Shown piece by piece: positions 28,186-38,123 of a stretch of 64,000 nucleotides of DNA (positions are counted from its first letter, which is position 1; every line of letters begins with the position of its first letter). The stretch spans positions 8,618,001 to 8,682,000 of the forward strand of contig NZ_CP016279.1 in the NCBI RefSeq assembly GCF_001542625.1. Reading direction: 5' to 3'. The position numbers and the translations under genes were made by a program. The DNA is from Streptomyces griseochromogenes (GTDB lineage: Bacteria > Actinomycetota > Actinomycetes > Streptomycetales > Streptomycetaceae). The notes under the pieces were generated by a model, which saw nothing but the letters and a program-made list of their open reading frames with translations, searched no databases and was not told the origin of the DNA.

Positions 28186-30241
28186 GCTGAGGCGCTTCGG
28201 GCGGGGCAGGCTGCCGCGCGCCGCCCTCGTCGCGCTGCTCGTACTGCCCCTGCTGTACGGCGCCCTGTACCTGTGGTCGTTCTGGGACCCGTACGGCCGT
28301 CTGGACCGCATCCCGGTGGCCCTGGTGAACGACGACAAGGGCGCCACCGCGGGCGGGAAGAAGATCACGGCCGGCGACGACATCGTCGACGGGCTGCGCG
28401 ACAGCCGGACCTTCGCGTGGCACGAGGTGAGCGACGCCGAGGCCCGCCGGGGCGTCGAGGACGGCACCTACTACCTGTCGCTGACCATGCCGTCCGACTT
28501 CAGCGAGCGGATCGCCTCCAGCTCGGGCACCTCCCCGGAGACGAGCGCGCTGAGGGTGCGCACGAACGACGCGAACAACTACATCGTCGGCCAGATCTCC
28601 CGCACGGTCTTCAACGAGGTCCGCTCGGCCGCGTCCACCAAGGCGTCCCGGACCTTCCTGGACAAGATCTTCATCTCGTTCTCCGGCATCCATGACAAGA
28701 CCGTGACGGCCGCCAAGGGCGCCGACCGGCTCAAGGGCGGCATCGGGAAGGCGGAGAAGGGCTCCAAGGACCTCGCGGACGGGCTGAAGGACGCCAAGAG
28801 CGGCAGCGGCGACCTGGCCAAGGGACTGAAGAAGCTCAACAAAGGCGCGGGCGACCTGGAGAACGGCTCGCGACGGGTCGCGGACGGCACCCAGACGCTC
28901 GCCGACAACGTCAACGGCGTCTACGAGAAGGCCGGTCCGTTCCTGAAGGACAACGAGAAGACCATCGGGGACACGGCCCAGCTGGTCGCCGACTCGGCCA
29001 AGGCGGTCCGGCACAACCTCGACGTGCTGGTGAAGCTCGCGCCGGGCGCCGCGAAGGCCGCGCACGCCTCCTCCGCCGTCCTGGACGAGGTCTACCGGAC
29101 ACGCTGCGAGAGCGCGGCCATCCCGGACCCCGTCTGCCCGGACCTGAAGAAGGCCAAGCAGGCGGCCGCCGACGTGGCCACCGTCGCCGACGACCTCAAC
29201 ACCCTGATCGCCGACCAGGACGGCGACCTCAAGACGCTGAAGGACAACCTCGGCACGCTGCAGAAGCAGGCCCAGGCCCTCTCCGACCGCGCGCCGCACC
29301 TCTACGAGGACGTGAACGACGCCGTCAAGAAGATCAACAAGCTGAACGACGGCGCGGCCGAGGTCGCCGCGGGCGCGAAGAAGCTGCACTCGGGCCTCGG
29401 CACCGCCCAGACCGGCTCGGCCACGCTGGACAAGGGCATCGGCACGGCCGCGTCGGGCGCCGAGACCCTCAACGGCGGCATGTACAAGCTGGTCGGCGGT
29501 TCCGGGAAGCTCGCCGGCGGGCTGCACGAGGGCGCGAAGAAGATCCCGGACTACGACAGGCGGGACCGCGACCAGCGCACCGGCGTGATGGCCGACCCGG
29601 TCCAGCTCGCCTCCCACGATCTGCACAAGGCGCCCAACTACGGCACCGGGTTCGCCCCGTACTTCATCCCGCTGTCCCTGTGGGTGGGCGCGATGGTGGC
29701 GTACATGCTGATCCCGCCGCTCAACCGGCGTGCTCTCGCGGCCGGTTCGCCGGCCTGGCGGATCGCGCTGGCCGGCTGGCTCCCGGTGGCCGCGGTGGGC
29801 GTGCTGCAGACGGCCGCCCTGATGTCCGTGCTGCACTGGGCGATCGGCCTGCAGATGGCGCGGGCGGCCGGCACGGTCGGCTTCCTGTTCCTCGTGGCGG
29901 CGTGCTTCGCCTCGATCGTGCAGTGGCTGAACGCCCGCTTCGGCGCGGCCGGCCGGATTCTCGTCCTGGCGCTGCTGATGCTCCAGCTGACCTCGGCGGG
30001 CGGCACGTATCCCGTGCAGACCAGCCCGGGCTTCTTCAACGCCATCCACCCGTTCCTGCCGATGAGCTACATCGTGGCGGCCCTGCGCCGGCTGATCACG
30101 GGCGGCGGACTCGGCCCGGTGTGGCAGGCGTGCGGTGTGCTGGTCGCCTTCACCGCGGGCGCCCTCGCGCTCACCGCGCTCGCCGCCCGGCGCCGCCAGG
30201 TGTGGACGCTGGACCGGCTGCACCCGGAGCTGAGCCTGTGA
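28157..30241 (+). CDS. YhgE/Pip-family membrane protein
   Basis: A 694-residue protein of the YhgE/Pip family (distant relatives of ABC-2 exporter permeases, including phage infection protein and the type VII-secretion-associated EsaA). One transmembrane segment lies near the N-terminus (about 22-44). A long extracytoplasmic region (about 45-500) is rich in Lys/Gly/Ala/Asp heptad-like repeats such as GSKDLADGLKDAKSGSGDLAKGLKKLNKG, predicted coiled coil. Five to six transmembrane segments follow at the C-terminus (about 500-680). The PVALVNDDKGA motif after the first helix is typical. Translation starts inside the preceding pseudo-ATPase gene, which implies coupling. Confidence 0.9.
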   Translation: MRSPRLAALELRRFGRGRLPRAALVALLVLPLLYGALYLWSFWDPYGRLDRIPVALVNDDKGATAGGKKITAGDDIVDGLRDSRTFAWHEVSDAEARRGVEDGTYYLSLTMPSDFSERIASSSGTSPETSALRVRTNDANNYIVGQISRTVFNEVRSAASTKASRTFLDKIFISFSGIHDKTVTAAKGADRLKGGIGKAEKGSKDLADGLKDAKSGSGDLAKGLKKLNKGAGDLENGSRRVADGTQTLADNVNGVYEKAGPFLKDNEKTIGDTAQLVADSAKAVRHNLDVLVKLAPGAAKAAHASSAVLDEVYRTRCESAAIPDPVCPDLKKAKQAAADVATVADDLNTLIADQDGDLKTLKDNLGTLQKQAQALSDRAPHLYEDVNDAVKKINKLNDGAAEVAAGAKKLHSGLGTAQTGSATLDKGIGTAASGAETLNGGMYKLVGGSGKLAGGLHEGAKKIPDYDRRDRDQRTGVMADPVQLASHDLHKAPNYGTGFAPYFIPLSLWVGAMVAYMLIPPLNRRALAAGSPAWRIALAGWLPVAAVGVLQTAALMSVLHWAIGLQMARAAGTVGFLFLVAACFASIVQWLNARFGAAGRILVLALLMLQLTSAGGTYPVQTSPGFFNAIHPFLPMSYIVAALRRLITGGGLGPVWQACGVLVAFTAGALALTALAARRRQVWTLDRLHPELSL

Positions 30242-30288
30242 TCTCCAAGCGTGCCCCGCACGCGCGCGTACCTGTGAGAATCAGGGCC

Positions 30289-30918
30289 ATGGAAAGCAGC
30301 AGCGCCACGTCCGGCGGCAGCACGCGCCGCGAGGCAACCCGGCAGAAGCTCTACGAAGCGGCCGTCACGCTCATCGCCGAGCAGGGCTTCTCGGCCACCA
30401 CGGTGGACGAGATCGCCGAGCGGGCCGGGGTCGCGAAGGGCACGGTCTACTACAACTTCGCGAGCAAGTCGGTCCTCTTCGAGGAGTTGCTGCGGCACGG
30501 CGTGGGCCTGCTCACCGCCTCCCTGCGGGAGGCGGCCGAGCGGACCGCGGCCGAAGGCGGCAGCAAGGTGGACGCCCTGGACGCGATGGTCCGCGCGGGC
30601 CTGGTCTTCATCGACCGCTACCCGGCCTTCACCCAGCTGTACGTGGCCGAGCTGTGGCGCACCAACCGCGCCTGGCAGTCCACCTTGATGGTGGTGCGCC
30701 AGGAGGCCGTGGCCGTGGTCGAGGGGGTGCTGCGCGAGGGCGTGGCGGCCGGCGAGTTCAGCGAGGAGATCGACGTCCAGCTGACCGCGGCCGCGCTGGT
30801 CGGCATGGTCCTGGTGGCCGCGCTGGACTGGAAGTCCTTCCAGCCGGAGCGCTCCCTGGACGATGTGCACGCGGCCCTGTCCCGGCTGCTCCAGGGGCGT
30901 GTGAGCGGCAAGGGCTGA
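30289..30918 (+). CDS. TetR-family transcriptional regulator
   Basis: A 209-residue TetR repressor. The N-terminal helix-turn-helix domain (about residues 14-60) reads REATRQKLYEAAVTLIAEQGF and then TTVDEIAERAGVAKGTVYYNF. The rest is the all-helical ligand-binding and dimerisation domain. It closes the pseudo-ATPase/YhgE operon and probably represses it through the inverted repeat at 27349-27370. I use the ATG at 30289; a GTG at 30238, overlapping the YhgE stop by four bases, would add 17 residues and would make the three genes fully coupled. Confidence 0.92.
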   Translation: MESSSATSGGSTRREATRQKLYEAAVTLIAEQGFSATTVDEIAERAGVAKGTVYYNFASKSVLFEELLRHGVGLLTASLREAAERTAAEGGSKVDALDAMVRAGLVFIDRYPAFTQLYVAELWRTNRAWQSTLMVVRQEAVAVVEGVLREGVAAGEFSEEIDVQLTAAALVGMVLVAALDWKSFQPERSLDDVHAALSRLLQGRVSGKG

Positions 30919-30935
30919 GCGGGCGGGGAGCACGC

Positions 30936-30971
30936 GGAAGGCGCCGGTCCGTTGCCGGACCGGCGCCTTCC
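30936..30971 (+). terminator. Terminator of the ABC-YhgE-TetR operon
   Basis: A perfect 16-bp stem (GGAAGGCGCCGGTCCG and its complement) with a TTGC loop lies 17 bases after the tetR stop, followed by a C/T-rich stretch. Confidence 0.88.
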
Positions 30972-31280
30972 CCTTTCCCCCGTACTTCCCGTACTCCCCC
31001 GTACGGTTTTCCCCCGATGGTCCCCCGTGGTGGTCTGCCCCGAGTCCCCCGTGCCTCGCTTCCGCCGACGGATCGGCGGAAGGAGCGGCCGGGGCGGGCC
31101 CCGTTCCGCCGCCCCGTGTCGGCGGTGCCGGGCCGCGCCCCTTGCCGTGCCTCCACTCTCCCGTCGACAGGGGGCGCGGCCCATCCGCGCCCGTACTCAT
31201 CTCGCCGTCTGAGTACGGATACTCAGCCGTGCGTTCTCAGGCCCGGGACGCCGCCCCGCCGCCTGGGTACGATCGCGTCC
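30972..31280. other. Intergenic region with C-rich short repeats
   Basis: The first 70 bases are pyrimidine-rich, with several irregular copies of TTCCCCCGTA-like units (about 30972-31045). No convincing gene is present. The distal end carries the MacR-like palindrome and the promoter of the DUF4126 gene. Confidence 0.5.
31210..31225. promoter_or_regulatory. Candidate MacR operator
   Basis: The 16-base sequence TGAGTACGGATACTCA has 7-base arms and a 2-base centre. It matches the reported MacR site TGAGTACnnGTACTCA at all but one arm position. It lies 55 bases before the DUF4126 membrane-protein start. The macRS genes themselves are at 50626-52514 in this window. Confidence 0.55.
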
Positions 31281-31895
31281 GTGTCGGTACTCCCCCTGGT
31301 GTTCACGAGCGGCTGGGCCAGCGGCATCAACGCCTACGCGGTGGTGCTGCTGCTCGGCCTTTTCGGCGTGACGGGGGTGAGCGACGATGTCCCGCAGACG
31401 TTGCAGCGCCCCGAGGTGCTGATCGTGGCGGGCGTGCTGTTCCTGTGCGAGGCGGTCGCCGACAAGATCCCGTACGTCGACTCGGTGTGGGACTCCGTGC
31501 ACACGGTGGTCCGGCCGCTCGCGGGCGCCTGGGTCGGGGCGCTGCTGGCCGGGCACGGCGGCTCGCTGCCGGACGTGGCCGCCGGGCTGATCGGCGGTTC
31601 GACCGCGCTGGCCAGTCACACCGTGAAGGCCGGTACGCGGATGGCGGTCAACGCCTCGCCCGAGCCGTTCAGCAACATCGTCCTGAGCTTCGCCGAGGAT
31701 CTCGGGGTGGGCGGCGTCGTCGCGTTCGCGATGTTCCATCCGGAAGCGGCGGCGGTCATCGCGGCGGTGCTGCTCTTCTCCGGGCTCGTGGTGCTGGTGT
31801 TCCTCGTCTCACGCATCCGGCGCTTTCTGCGGCGCCGGGCCCGGCGCCGGGAGGAGCGGCGGCCGGCCTCGCGGGTGTCCGGGCCACCGGGCTGA
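31281..31895 (+). CDS. DUF4126 membrane protein
   Basis: A 204-residue membrane protein of the DUF4126 family. It opens with a hydrophobic segment VLPLVFTSGWASGINAYAVVLLLGLFG. It has about five transmembrane segments and the family motif ADKIPYVDSVWDSVHTVVRPLAGA (about 60-85), then GGSTALASHTVKAGTR and a basic Arg-rich C-terminal tail. Function unknown. The GTG at 31281 stands 7 bases after a TACGAT -10-like hexamer (31268-31273) with no ribosome-binding site, so the mRNA is probably leaderless. A candidate MacR operator lies upstream. Confidence 0.85.
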   Translation: MSVLPLVFTSGWASGINAYAVVLLLGLFGVTGVSDDVPQTLQRPEVLIVAGVLFLCEAVADKIPYVDSVWDSVHTVVRPLAGAWVGALLAGHGGSLPDVAAGLIGGSTALASHTVKAGTRMAVNASPEPFSNIVLSFAEDLGVGGVVAFAMFHPEAAAVIAAVLLFSGLVVLVFLVSRIRRFLRRRARRREERRPASRVSGPPG

Positions 31896-31952
31896 CCGCC
31901 CGCGCACAGCCCGTGGACCGGATTGTCGGTGGCGGTCGATAAAGTCGCAGGC

Positions 31953-33500
31953 ATGGCACGGATTGCGGTGATCGGCGCCGGGATGGGCGCGATGGCGGCC
32001 GCTGCCCGGCTGGCCGTCGCGGGCCACCGGGTGGCGGTGTACGAGCGTACGGAGACGTACGGCGGTGCGGTGCGCCGCTTCGAGCGGGACGGGTTCGGCT
32101 TCGACACCGGCCCGGGGCTGCTGACGCTGCCCGCGGTCTACCGCGATCTGTTCGTCAAGACCGGCAAGGAGCCGCTGGAGGACCGTGTCGAGCTGGTCCA
32201 GGTCGACCCGAGCTCCCGGCACGTCTTCGCGGACGGCACCGAGTTCTCTCTGCCGAACGCCTCGCGCGCGGGTGTCGTCGCGGCCCTGGACGAGGCGCTG
32301 GGCGCGGGGGCGGGGCAGCGCTGGGGCGACTTCCTGGTGCGGGCCCGCGAGGCCTGGGACCGCTCCCGGCGGCCCCTGCTGGAGGAACCCCTGTGGCCGA
32401 ACTGGCAGGTGCTGGCCGAGCAGGAGCCGTATCCGGCCGTCCCGCACAAGCGTCTGCTGCGCACACGGCGGGCGGGCACCCTGGCCGAGATCGGCGCCTG
32501 GGAGCTGCGTGACGAGCGCCTGGCGGCCCTGCTGGAGAGTCATGTGCTCGCGTACGGGCTGGATCCCCGGACCGCTCCGGCGAGCGCGGCCGTGCTGCCG
32601 TACATGGAGCACGCCTTCGGCACCTGGTATGTGCGCGGCGGCATCCGGGAGTTGGCGCGGGCGGTGTACGAGCGGTGCCTGAAGCGGAAGGTCGAGTTCT
32701 TCTTCGGCGCCGAGGTCACCGGGATCGTGGAGAAGGACGGCCGGGCCGCGGGGGTGGAGCTGGCCGGAGGCACCTCCCAGGCTCTCGGCACCGGGGCAGG
32801 GACGGTGGCCGAGGCGGACTTCGTGGTGGCCGGCGTCGCTCCGGACGTCCTCGGCCGGTTCCTCCCGGGCGCGGCCGTTCACGGTGCCGGCGGGATCGCG
32901 CCGCAGCGCGGGATGCCGAGCCGGCTGACGGTGCTGCTGGCCCTGCGTGGCGGGCGGCCGCAGGGGGTGGCCCACCGGACCGTGGTGCACGCGCAGGACC
33001 GTGAGTCCGAGCGGGAGCTGCTCTTCGGCAGCCCGGGCGGGTGGGTGGCGCGCCCCACCGTCACCGTGCTGCGCCCCGACGACCCGGCGCTGGTCCCGGA
33101 CGCGGCTCACGAGTCGATCGTCCTGGTCGCGACGGTCCCCGCTCAGTCGGGGGAGACGGGCCGGGCCGAGCGGGAGCTCTTCGACCGCCACGCCGAGGAC
33201 ATGATCGAAGCGGCCGAGCGTGCCGTACCCGGGCTGCGGGATCGCATCCTCTGGAAGGAGGTGCGCACCCCCGTCGCCGTCGAGGAGGCCACGGGCGCGA
33301 TGGGCGGCGCGATACCGGCCCCGGCGCTCGCGGCCGGTGCCGGACGCCTGCTGCACCCCGGCAACACCACCGGGCTGCCCGGCCTGTTCACCGTCGGCGG
33401 CTGGTCACACCCCGGCGGCGGCCTCCCGCATGCCGGCATGTCGGGTGCGCTGGTGGCCGGGCTGATCGTGGAGGGCCCGGACTTCCGCGGCTCCCAGTGA
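31953..33500 (+). CDS. NAD(P)/FAD-dependent oxidoreductase, phytoene desaturase-like
   Basis: A 515-residue flavoprotein of the amine oxidase/phytoene desaturase (CrtI-like) superfamily. The dinucleotide-binding motif GAGMGAMAAAARLAVAGHRVAVYERTE occupies residues 8-34, followed by FDTGPGLLTLPAVYRDLF. The C-terminal FAD motif is GLFTVGGWSHPGGGLPHAGMSGALVA. Substrate unknown; no carotenoid synthesis genes are adjacent, so a carotenoid role is only a family-level suggestion. The ATG at 31953 lies 7 bases after TAAAGT with only a weak ribosome-binding sequence, so a leaderless transcript is possible. Confidence 0.87.
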   Translation: MARIAVIGAGMGAMAAAARLAVAGHRVAVYERTETYGGAVRRFERDGFGFDTGPGLLTLPAVYRDLFVKTGKEPLEDRVELVQVDPSSRHVFADGTEFSLPNASRAGVVAALDEALGAGAGQRWGDFLVRAREAWDRSRRPLLEEPLWPNWQVLAEQEPYPAVPHKRLLRTRRAGTLAEIGAWELRDERLAALLESHVLAYGLDPRTAPASAAVLPYMEHAFGTWYVRGGIRELARAVYERCLKRKVEFFFGAEVTGIVEKDGRAAGVELAGGTSQALGTGAGTVAEADFVVAGVAPDVLGRFLPGAAVHGAGGIAPQRGMPSRLTVLLALRGGRPQGVAHRTVVHAQDRESERELLFGSPGGWVARPTVTVLRPDDPALVPDAAHESIVLVATVPAQSGETGRAERELFDRHAEDMIEAAERAVPGLRDRILWKEVRTPVAVEEATGAMGGAIPAPALAAGAGRLLHPGNTTGLPGLFTVGGWSHPGGGLPHAGMSGALVAGLIVEGPDFRGSQ

Positions 33501-33513
33501 GCGCGGCCGCGCC

Positions 33514-34461
33514 TCAGAAACGGTACTGCTCGTCGTATCCGGGGCCCGGTTGCGGTTGCTGCCCGTTGCCCTGGTACGGGTGGGGCTGCTCCTGCGGGAG
33601 CTGGCCGCCGTAGGTCTCGTCGGTGCGCTGCTGCGGGACCCACACCCCGTCGGCCGGCGTCTGGCCGTAGCCGCCGGTGGCGTACGGGTCCTGGCCGTAG
33701 CCCTGCTGGCCGTACTGCTGCTCGTAGCCGGTGCCGTACGAGTCGCCGCCGTAGGGCTGGGAGCCGATGTACGGGTCGGAGTAGTTGGCGTACTGCTGCT
33801 GGTCGCCGGCGCCGTAGCCGTACCCCTGCTGGGCGTAGGCCGACGAGTAGTCGTAGGCGTAGCCCTGCTCGCCGCCCTGGGCGGCGGACGCGTAGCTCGG
33901 GTTCTGGGGCTGGGCGGCGCCCGGGTAGGCGGTGTCGCCGTAGACGCCGTAGGAGCCGGTGTCCTCGGGCATGGGCTGGGGCTCGTAGACGGCGGTCATC
34001 TCGGCGGCGGTGGGCTCGGGCGGGCGCGGGGTGAAGACGTCGTCGCGGTCGTAGTCGTCGTCGCCGTGCGCGAGCTGGTCACGGCGGTAGTCGACGTCCT
34101 GGTCGTCGCCCTCGGCGGCCTCCAGGCCGGAGACCTCGAGGCTCGGGTCGTGGCGGTCCGCCTTGCCGCGGCGTCGCTTGCTGCCGCCGCCCTCGGCCTC
34201 GGGGTCGGGCCGCTTGACCGCCCAGCCGGCGGCGAAGCCGCGGCGGAAGGACAGCGTGACGTAGGTCTGGCCGAGCGCGAACGCGATCGCGCCCACGCCG
34301 ATGACGACGACGGAGTGCATCAGCACGCCCAGCACGACGCCGAGGAAGCCCGCGAACGCGAGCAGCCGCCAGCGCAGCCTCGCCTTGTACTGCAGCAGCA
34401 CCTCGCTGAGCAACCACAGTGCGACGATGCCGAACGCGATGTAGAGGACCGTCCAGCCCAT
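33514..34461 (-). CDS. Membrane protein with long Tyr/Gly/Gln-rich disordered tail
   Basis: A 315-residue protein conserved in Streptomyces but of unknown function. Residues 1-65 contain about three hydrophobic segments (MGWTVLYIAFGIVALWLLSE, a middle Leu/Ala segment and a VVIGVGAIAFALGQ segment). A charged linker follows. From about residue 185 to the end the protein is low-complexity and extremely rich in Tyr, Gly and Gln, with repeated YG/GY/QQY units, lacking a predicted fold. The start has GGGAGAGGGG before it. It lies 56 bases after metF on the same strand. Confidence 0.78.
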   Translation of the reverse strand: MGWTVLYIAFGIVALWLLSEVLLQYKARLRWRLLAFAGFLGVVLGVLMHSVVVIGVGAIAFALGQTYVTLSFRRGFAAGWAVKRPDPEAEGGGSKRRRGKADRHDPSLEVSGLEAAEGDDQDVDYRRDQLAHGDDDYDRDDVFTPRPPEPTAAEMTAVYEPQPMPEDTGSYGVYGDTAYPGAAQPQNPSYASAAQGGEQGYAYDYSSAYAQQGYGYGAGDQQQYANYSDPYIGSQPYGGDSYGTGYEQQYGQQGYGQDPYATGGYGQTPADGVWVPQQRTDETYGGQLPQEQPHPYQGNGQQPQPGPGYDEQYRF

Positions 34462-34517
34462 GTACGCCCCTCTCCCAGTGGCCGCTACGCAGTGTGTCGT
34501 ACGGCCGTGCGGCCGGT

Positions 34518-35450
<933 letters not shown>

Positions 35451-35607
35451 TTAGCCAGGGGTGGGCGGTCCCCCAACCGGGAGCCGGAAATTTGCCCGAA
35501 TTGTCGACCTTCCGTCCACCCCTTGGACAAAATCCGGACAGCCGCCGGACAGAAGCAGGCCAGGGAGCCGGACGGCGGCCCGCACGGGGACCCGCCCCGG
35601 CCGGCCC

Positions 35608-36255
35608 TTATACCTGTCGCAGGCGCTTGGCGAACTCCGCCGCGGCGGCCCCGGGGTCGCCCGCCTCGGTGATCGCCCGCACCACGACCACCCGTCGGGC
35701 ACCGGCGTCCAGCACCTCGTCCAGGTTGCCGAGGTCGATGCCGCCGATGGCGAACCAGGGGCGTTCGGTGCCCAGGGCGGCGGTGTGGCGCACCAGGTCG
35801 AGGCCGGGCGCGTGGCGGCCGGGCTTGGTGGGGGTGGGCCAGCAGGGGCCGGTGCAGAAGTAGTCCACGCCCTCCTGGACGGCGGCCGCGGCCGCCTCGG
35901 ACTCGGCGTGCGTGGAGCGGCCGATCAGGACGTCGTCGCCGAGGATCGCGCGGGCCGCGGGGACCGGCAGGTCGCCCTGGCCCAGATGGAGGACACCGGC
36001 GGAGGCGGCGTGGGCGACGTCGGCCCGGTCGTTGACCGCGAGCAGCTTGCCGTGCCGGGCGCAGGCGTCGGCGAAGACCTTCAGATGCTCCAGCTCCTCG
36101 GCGGCCTCCATGCCCTTGTCGCGCAGCTGGACGATGTCGACACCGCCGGCCAGGACCGCGTCCAGGAACTCGGCGAGGTCGCCCTGCCGCCTGCGGGCGT
36201 CCGTGCAGAGGTAGAGGCGGGCATCGGCGAGCCTGCCGCGGGTGGTGTCGGACAT
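35608..36255 (-). CDS. thiE: Thiamine phosphate synthase
   Basis: ThiE joins the pyrimidine (HMP-PP) and thiazole moieties to give thiamine phosphate. The 215-residue TIM-barrel protein has [43 protein letters not shown] (residues differing only slightly from the family) and the C-terminal [28 protein letters not shown] phosphate-binding strands. The other thiamine genes in the window (thiO, thiS, thiG) are on the opposite strand 2.4 kb away behind a TPP riboswitch. I see no riboswitch in front of this gene. Confidence 0.95.
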   Translation of the reverse strand: MSDTTRGRLADARLYLCTDARRRQGDLAEFLDAVLAGGVDIVQLRDKGMEAAEELEHLKVFADACARHGKLLAVNDRADVAHAASAGVLHLGQGDLPVPAARAILGDDVLIGRSTHAESEAAAAAVQEGVDYFCTGPCWPTPTKPGRHAPGLDLVRHTAALGTERPWFAIGGIDLGNLDEVLDAGARRVVVVRAITEAGDPGAAAAEFAKRLRQV

Positions 36256-36294
36256 GGGTGGATCCCCCCGTGGTCGGTGTCCATGGGTGCCAGG

Positions 36295-36328
36295 GGGTGG
36301 CGTACGGGCCGTGGCCGGTACGCCACCC
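36295..36328 (-). terminator. Hairpin after the Rv2175c-like gene
   Basis: GGGTGGCGTAC pairs with GTACGCCACCC through a 12-nt loop. It lies 16 bases after the stop of the gene at 36344-36709 and before thiE. Confidence 0.6.
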
Positions 36329-36343
36329 GTGGTACGGGTCGGT

Positions 36344-36709
36344 TCAGACGGCGAGCGCCTGGGCGCGGCGCTTCACCTCCGTGCCGCGATTCTCGCTCAG
36401 GGCCTGCGCGGGGGTGCCGGGCAGGGTGGGGTCGGGGGTGAAGAGCCACTCGATCATCTCTTCCACCGTGAAACCGTCGTCCCTCAGGAGCGTCAGGGTC
36501 CCTGACAGGCCCTTGACGACCTTGTCCCCGTCGATGAAGGCGGCGGGGACGTGCAGTGCCTTGTTCTCGCCTCGGCGTACGGCGATGAGCTGGCCCTCCT
36601 TGACCAGCTGCCGTACACGCGTCACGTCGACGCCGAGCTGTTCGGCGATGTCGGGGAGGGTGAGCCAGGCGGGGACGAGAGCATCCATCTTTGCGTCAAT
36701 CTCGGTCAC
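36344..36709 (-). CDS. Rv2175c-family DNA-binding protein
   Basis: A 121-residue actinobacterial protein resembling Mycobacterium tuberculosis Rv2175c, a DNA-binding substrate of the Ser/Thr kinase PknL. A winged helix-turn-helix occupies about residues 12-60 ([32 protein letters not shown]). A C-terminal domain follows, containing [28 protein letters not shown] use the GTG at 36709; an ATG seven codons later is possible. A hairpin ends its transcript before thiE. A link to the PASTA kinase in this window is only a suggestion. Confidence 0.82.
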   Translation of the reverse strand: MTEIDAKMDALVPAWLTLPDIAEQLGVDVTRVRQLVKEGQLIAVRRGENKALHVPAAFIDGDKVVKGLSGTLTLLRDDGFTVEEMIEWLFTPDPTLPGTPAQALSENRGTEVKRRAQALAV

Positions 36710-36874
36710 GGGACCTAGCGTAGGCGCTCCGCCGGATCGGCCGCGATGGGCGGTGCCGGGATGTGTCGTCGGGCGTCCGCGGCGCCGTTGTGGCTGGTCG
36801 CGCCCACGCGGCGGTAGCCGCACATCAGACACAGCCCCGCGCCCCCTCAGGGGCGCTGACCCTCAGGGCGCCGA

Positions 36875-38107
36875 TTACTCGGCGGTGGCCTCCTTCAGGG
36901 GACGTGCCGGGTCGGTCAGGGCCTCTGCGTCCATTCGGCGGCCCGCCTCGATCAGCCGTCGGCCCTGGGCCAGATCGCGTGGCCGGCCCACGGCCAGCAG
37001 GGCCACCAGCCGGTCCTCGCGCAGCCAGCACACGCTCCAGGCCGGGCCCGCCGGGTCGCCGCGCCACACCAGGCGGTCGGCCGCGGGGTGGTGGCCTGCG
37101 TACTGGACGAACCGGCCGAACTGCTCCGACCAGAAGTACGGCACCGGGTCGTAGACCACGGGCGTCGCCCCCAGGATGTTCGCGGCGACCGTCCGCGGCC
37201 CCTGGAGGGCGTTGTCCCAGTGGTGGACCAGCAGCCGGGTGCCGTACCGGGCCGAGGGGAAGGAGGCGCAGTCGCCGACCGCGTACACGTCCTTCGCGGA
37301 GGTGCGCAGGTGGGCGTCGGCCACGACCTCGCCGTGCGCGCCCAGCTCGATGCCGGAGCCGGCCAGCCAGGCGGTGGCGGGGCGCGCGCCGATGCCGACC
37401 ACGACGGCGCCCGCGGGCAGCCGGGTGCCGTCGGCGAGCACCACGGTGCCGGGCTCGACGCGCTCCACGCGCGCGTGGGTGCGCAGCTCGGCGCCGCTGT
37501 CGGCGTACCAGGCGGTCATCGGCGCGGCCACCTCGGCGGGCAGCGCACCGGCCAGCGGCCGGTCCGCGGCCTCGACCACGGTCACCGCGCAGCCCGCCTC
37601 CCGGGCCGCCGTGGCGAACTCGGCGCCGATCCAGCCGGCGCCGACGACCACGATGTCGTGCTGCCGGGCGAGTACCGGCCGCAGTCGTTCGGCGTCGTCC
37701 AGGGTGCGCAGCAGGTGCACGCCGGGCACTCCCTCGGTGCCCGGCAGCCGGATCGGTTCGGCGCCGGTGGCGAGGACCAGGACGTCGTAGGGCACGGGAC
37801 CGGCCTCGGTGTCCAGCTCGTGGTCGCCGGGGCGCACGCCCAGCACCTCGCAGCCGAGGCGCAGTTCGATGCCGAGCGACTCGAAGTCGACCTCGAAGGC
37901 GGAGCCCTCGGACGTGCCGAGCAGCACGGCCTTGGACAGCGGCGGCCGGTCGTAGGGCTGGTGCGGCTCGGCGCCGATCAGGGTCACGGTGCCCGTGCAG
38001 CCCTGTTCCCGCAGAGCCACCGCGGTCTGTACGCCGGCCATGCCCGCGCCGACGACGACCACGCGCCGCCTCTGTGAAGTGCCCTGTCGGGATGTCTGCT
38101 CGCTCAC
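36875..38107 (-). CDS. FAD-dependent ferredoxin reductase-type oxidoreductase
   Basis: A 410-residue pyridine nucleotide-disulfide reductase-fold flavoprotein of the rubredoxin/ferredoxin reductase group. The FAD motif is RRVVVVGAGMAGVQTAVALREQG (about residues 15-37) and LSKAVLLG follows. The NAD(P) motif is DIVVVGAGWIGAEFATAAREAG (about 150-172). The second FAD motif is DVYAVGDCASF, and the C-terminal domain has the VPYFWSEQFGRFVQYAG motif typical of ThcD/BphA4-like reductases. No CxxC redox site is present. The GTG at 38107 is preceded by GGTGATCGG. A perfect 17-bp palindrome lies just upstream. Its electron acceptor is unknown. Confidence 0.87.
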   Translation of the reverse strand: MSEQTSRQGTSQRRRVVVVGAGMAGVQTAVALREQGCTGTVTLIGAEPHQPYDRPPLSKAVLLGTSEGSAFEVDFESLGIELRLGCEVLGVRPGDHELDTEAGPVPYDVLVLATGAEPIRLPGTEGVPGVHLLRTLDDAERLRPVLARQHDIVVVGAGWIGAEFATAAREAGCAVTVVEAADRPLAGALPAEVAAPMTAWYADSGAELRTHARVERVEPGTVVLADGTRLPAGAVVVGIGARPATAWLAGSGIELGAHGEVVADAHLRTSAKDVYAVGDCASFPSARYGTRLLVHHWDNALQGPRTVAANILGATPVVYDPVPYFWSEQFGRFVQYAGHHPAADRLVWRGDPAGPAWSVCWLREDRLVALLAVGRPRDLAQGRRLIEAGRRMDAEALTDPARPLKEATAE

Positions 38108-38123
38108 CCGATCACCATAGACA

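Noticed and set aside
28004..30223. A 739-codon minus-strand frame opposite the YhgE/Pip gene.
   Set aside because: It overlaps the whole of a real gene and its composition is typical antisense noise.
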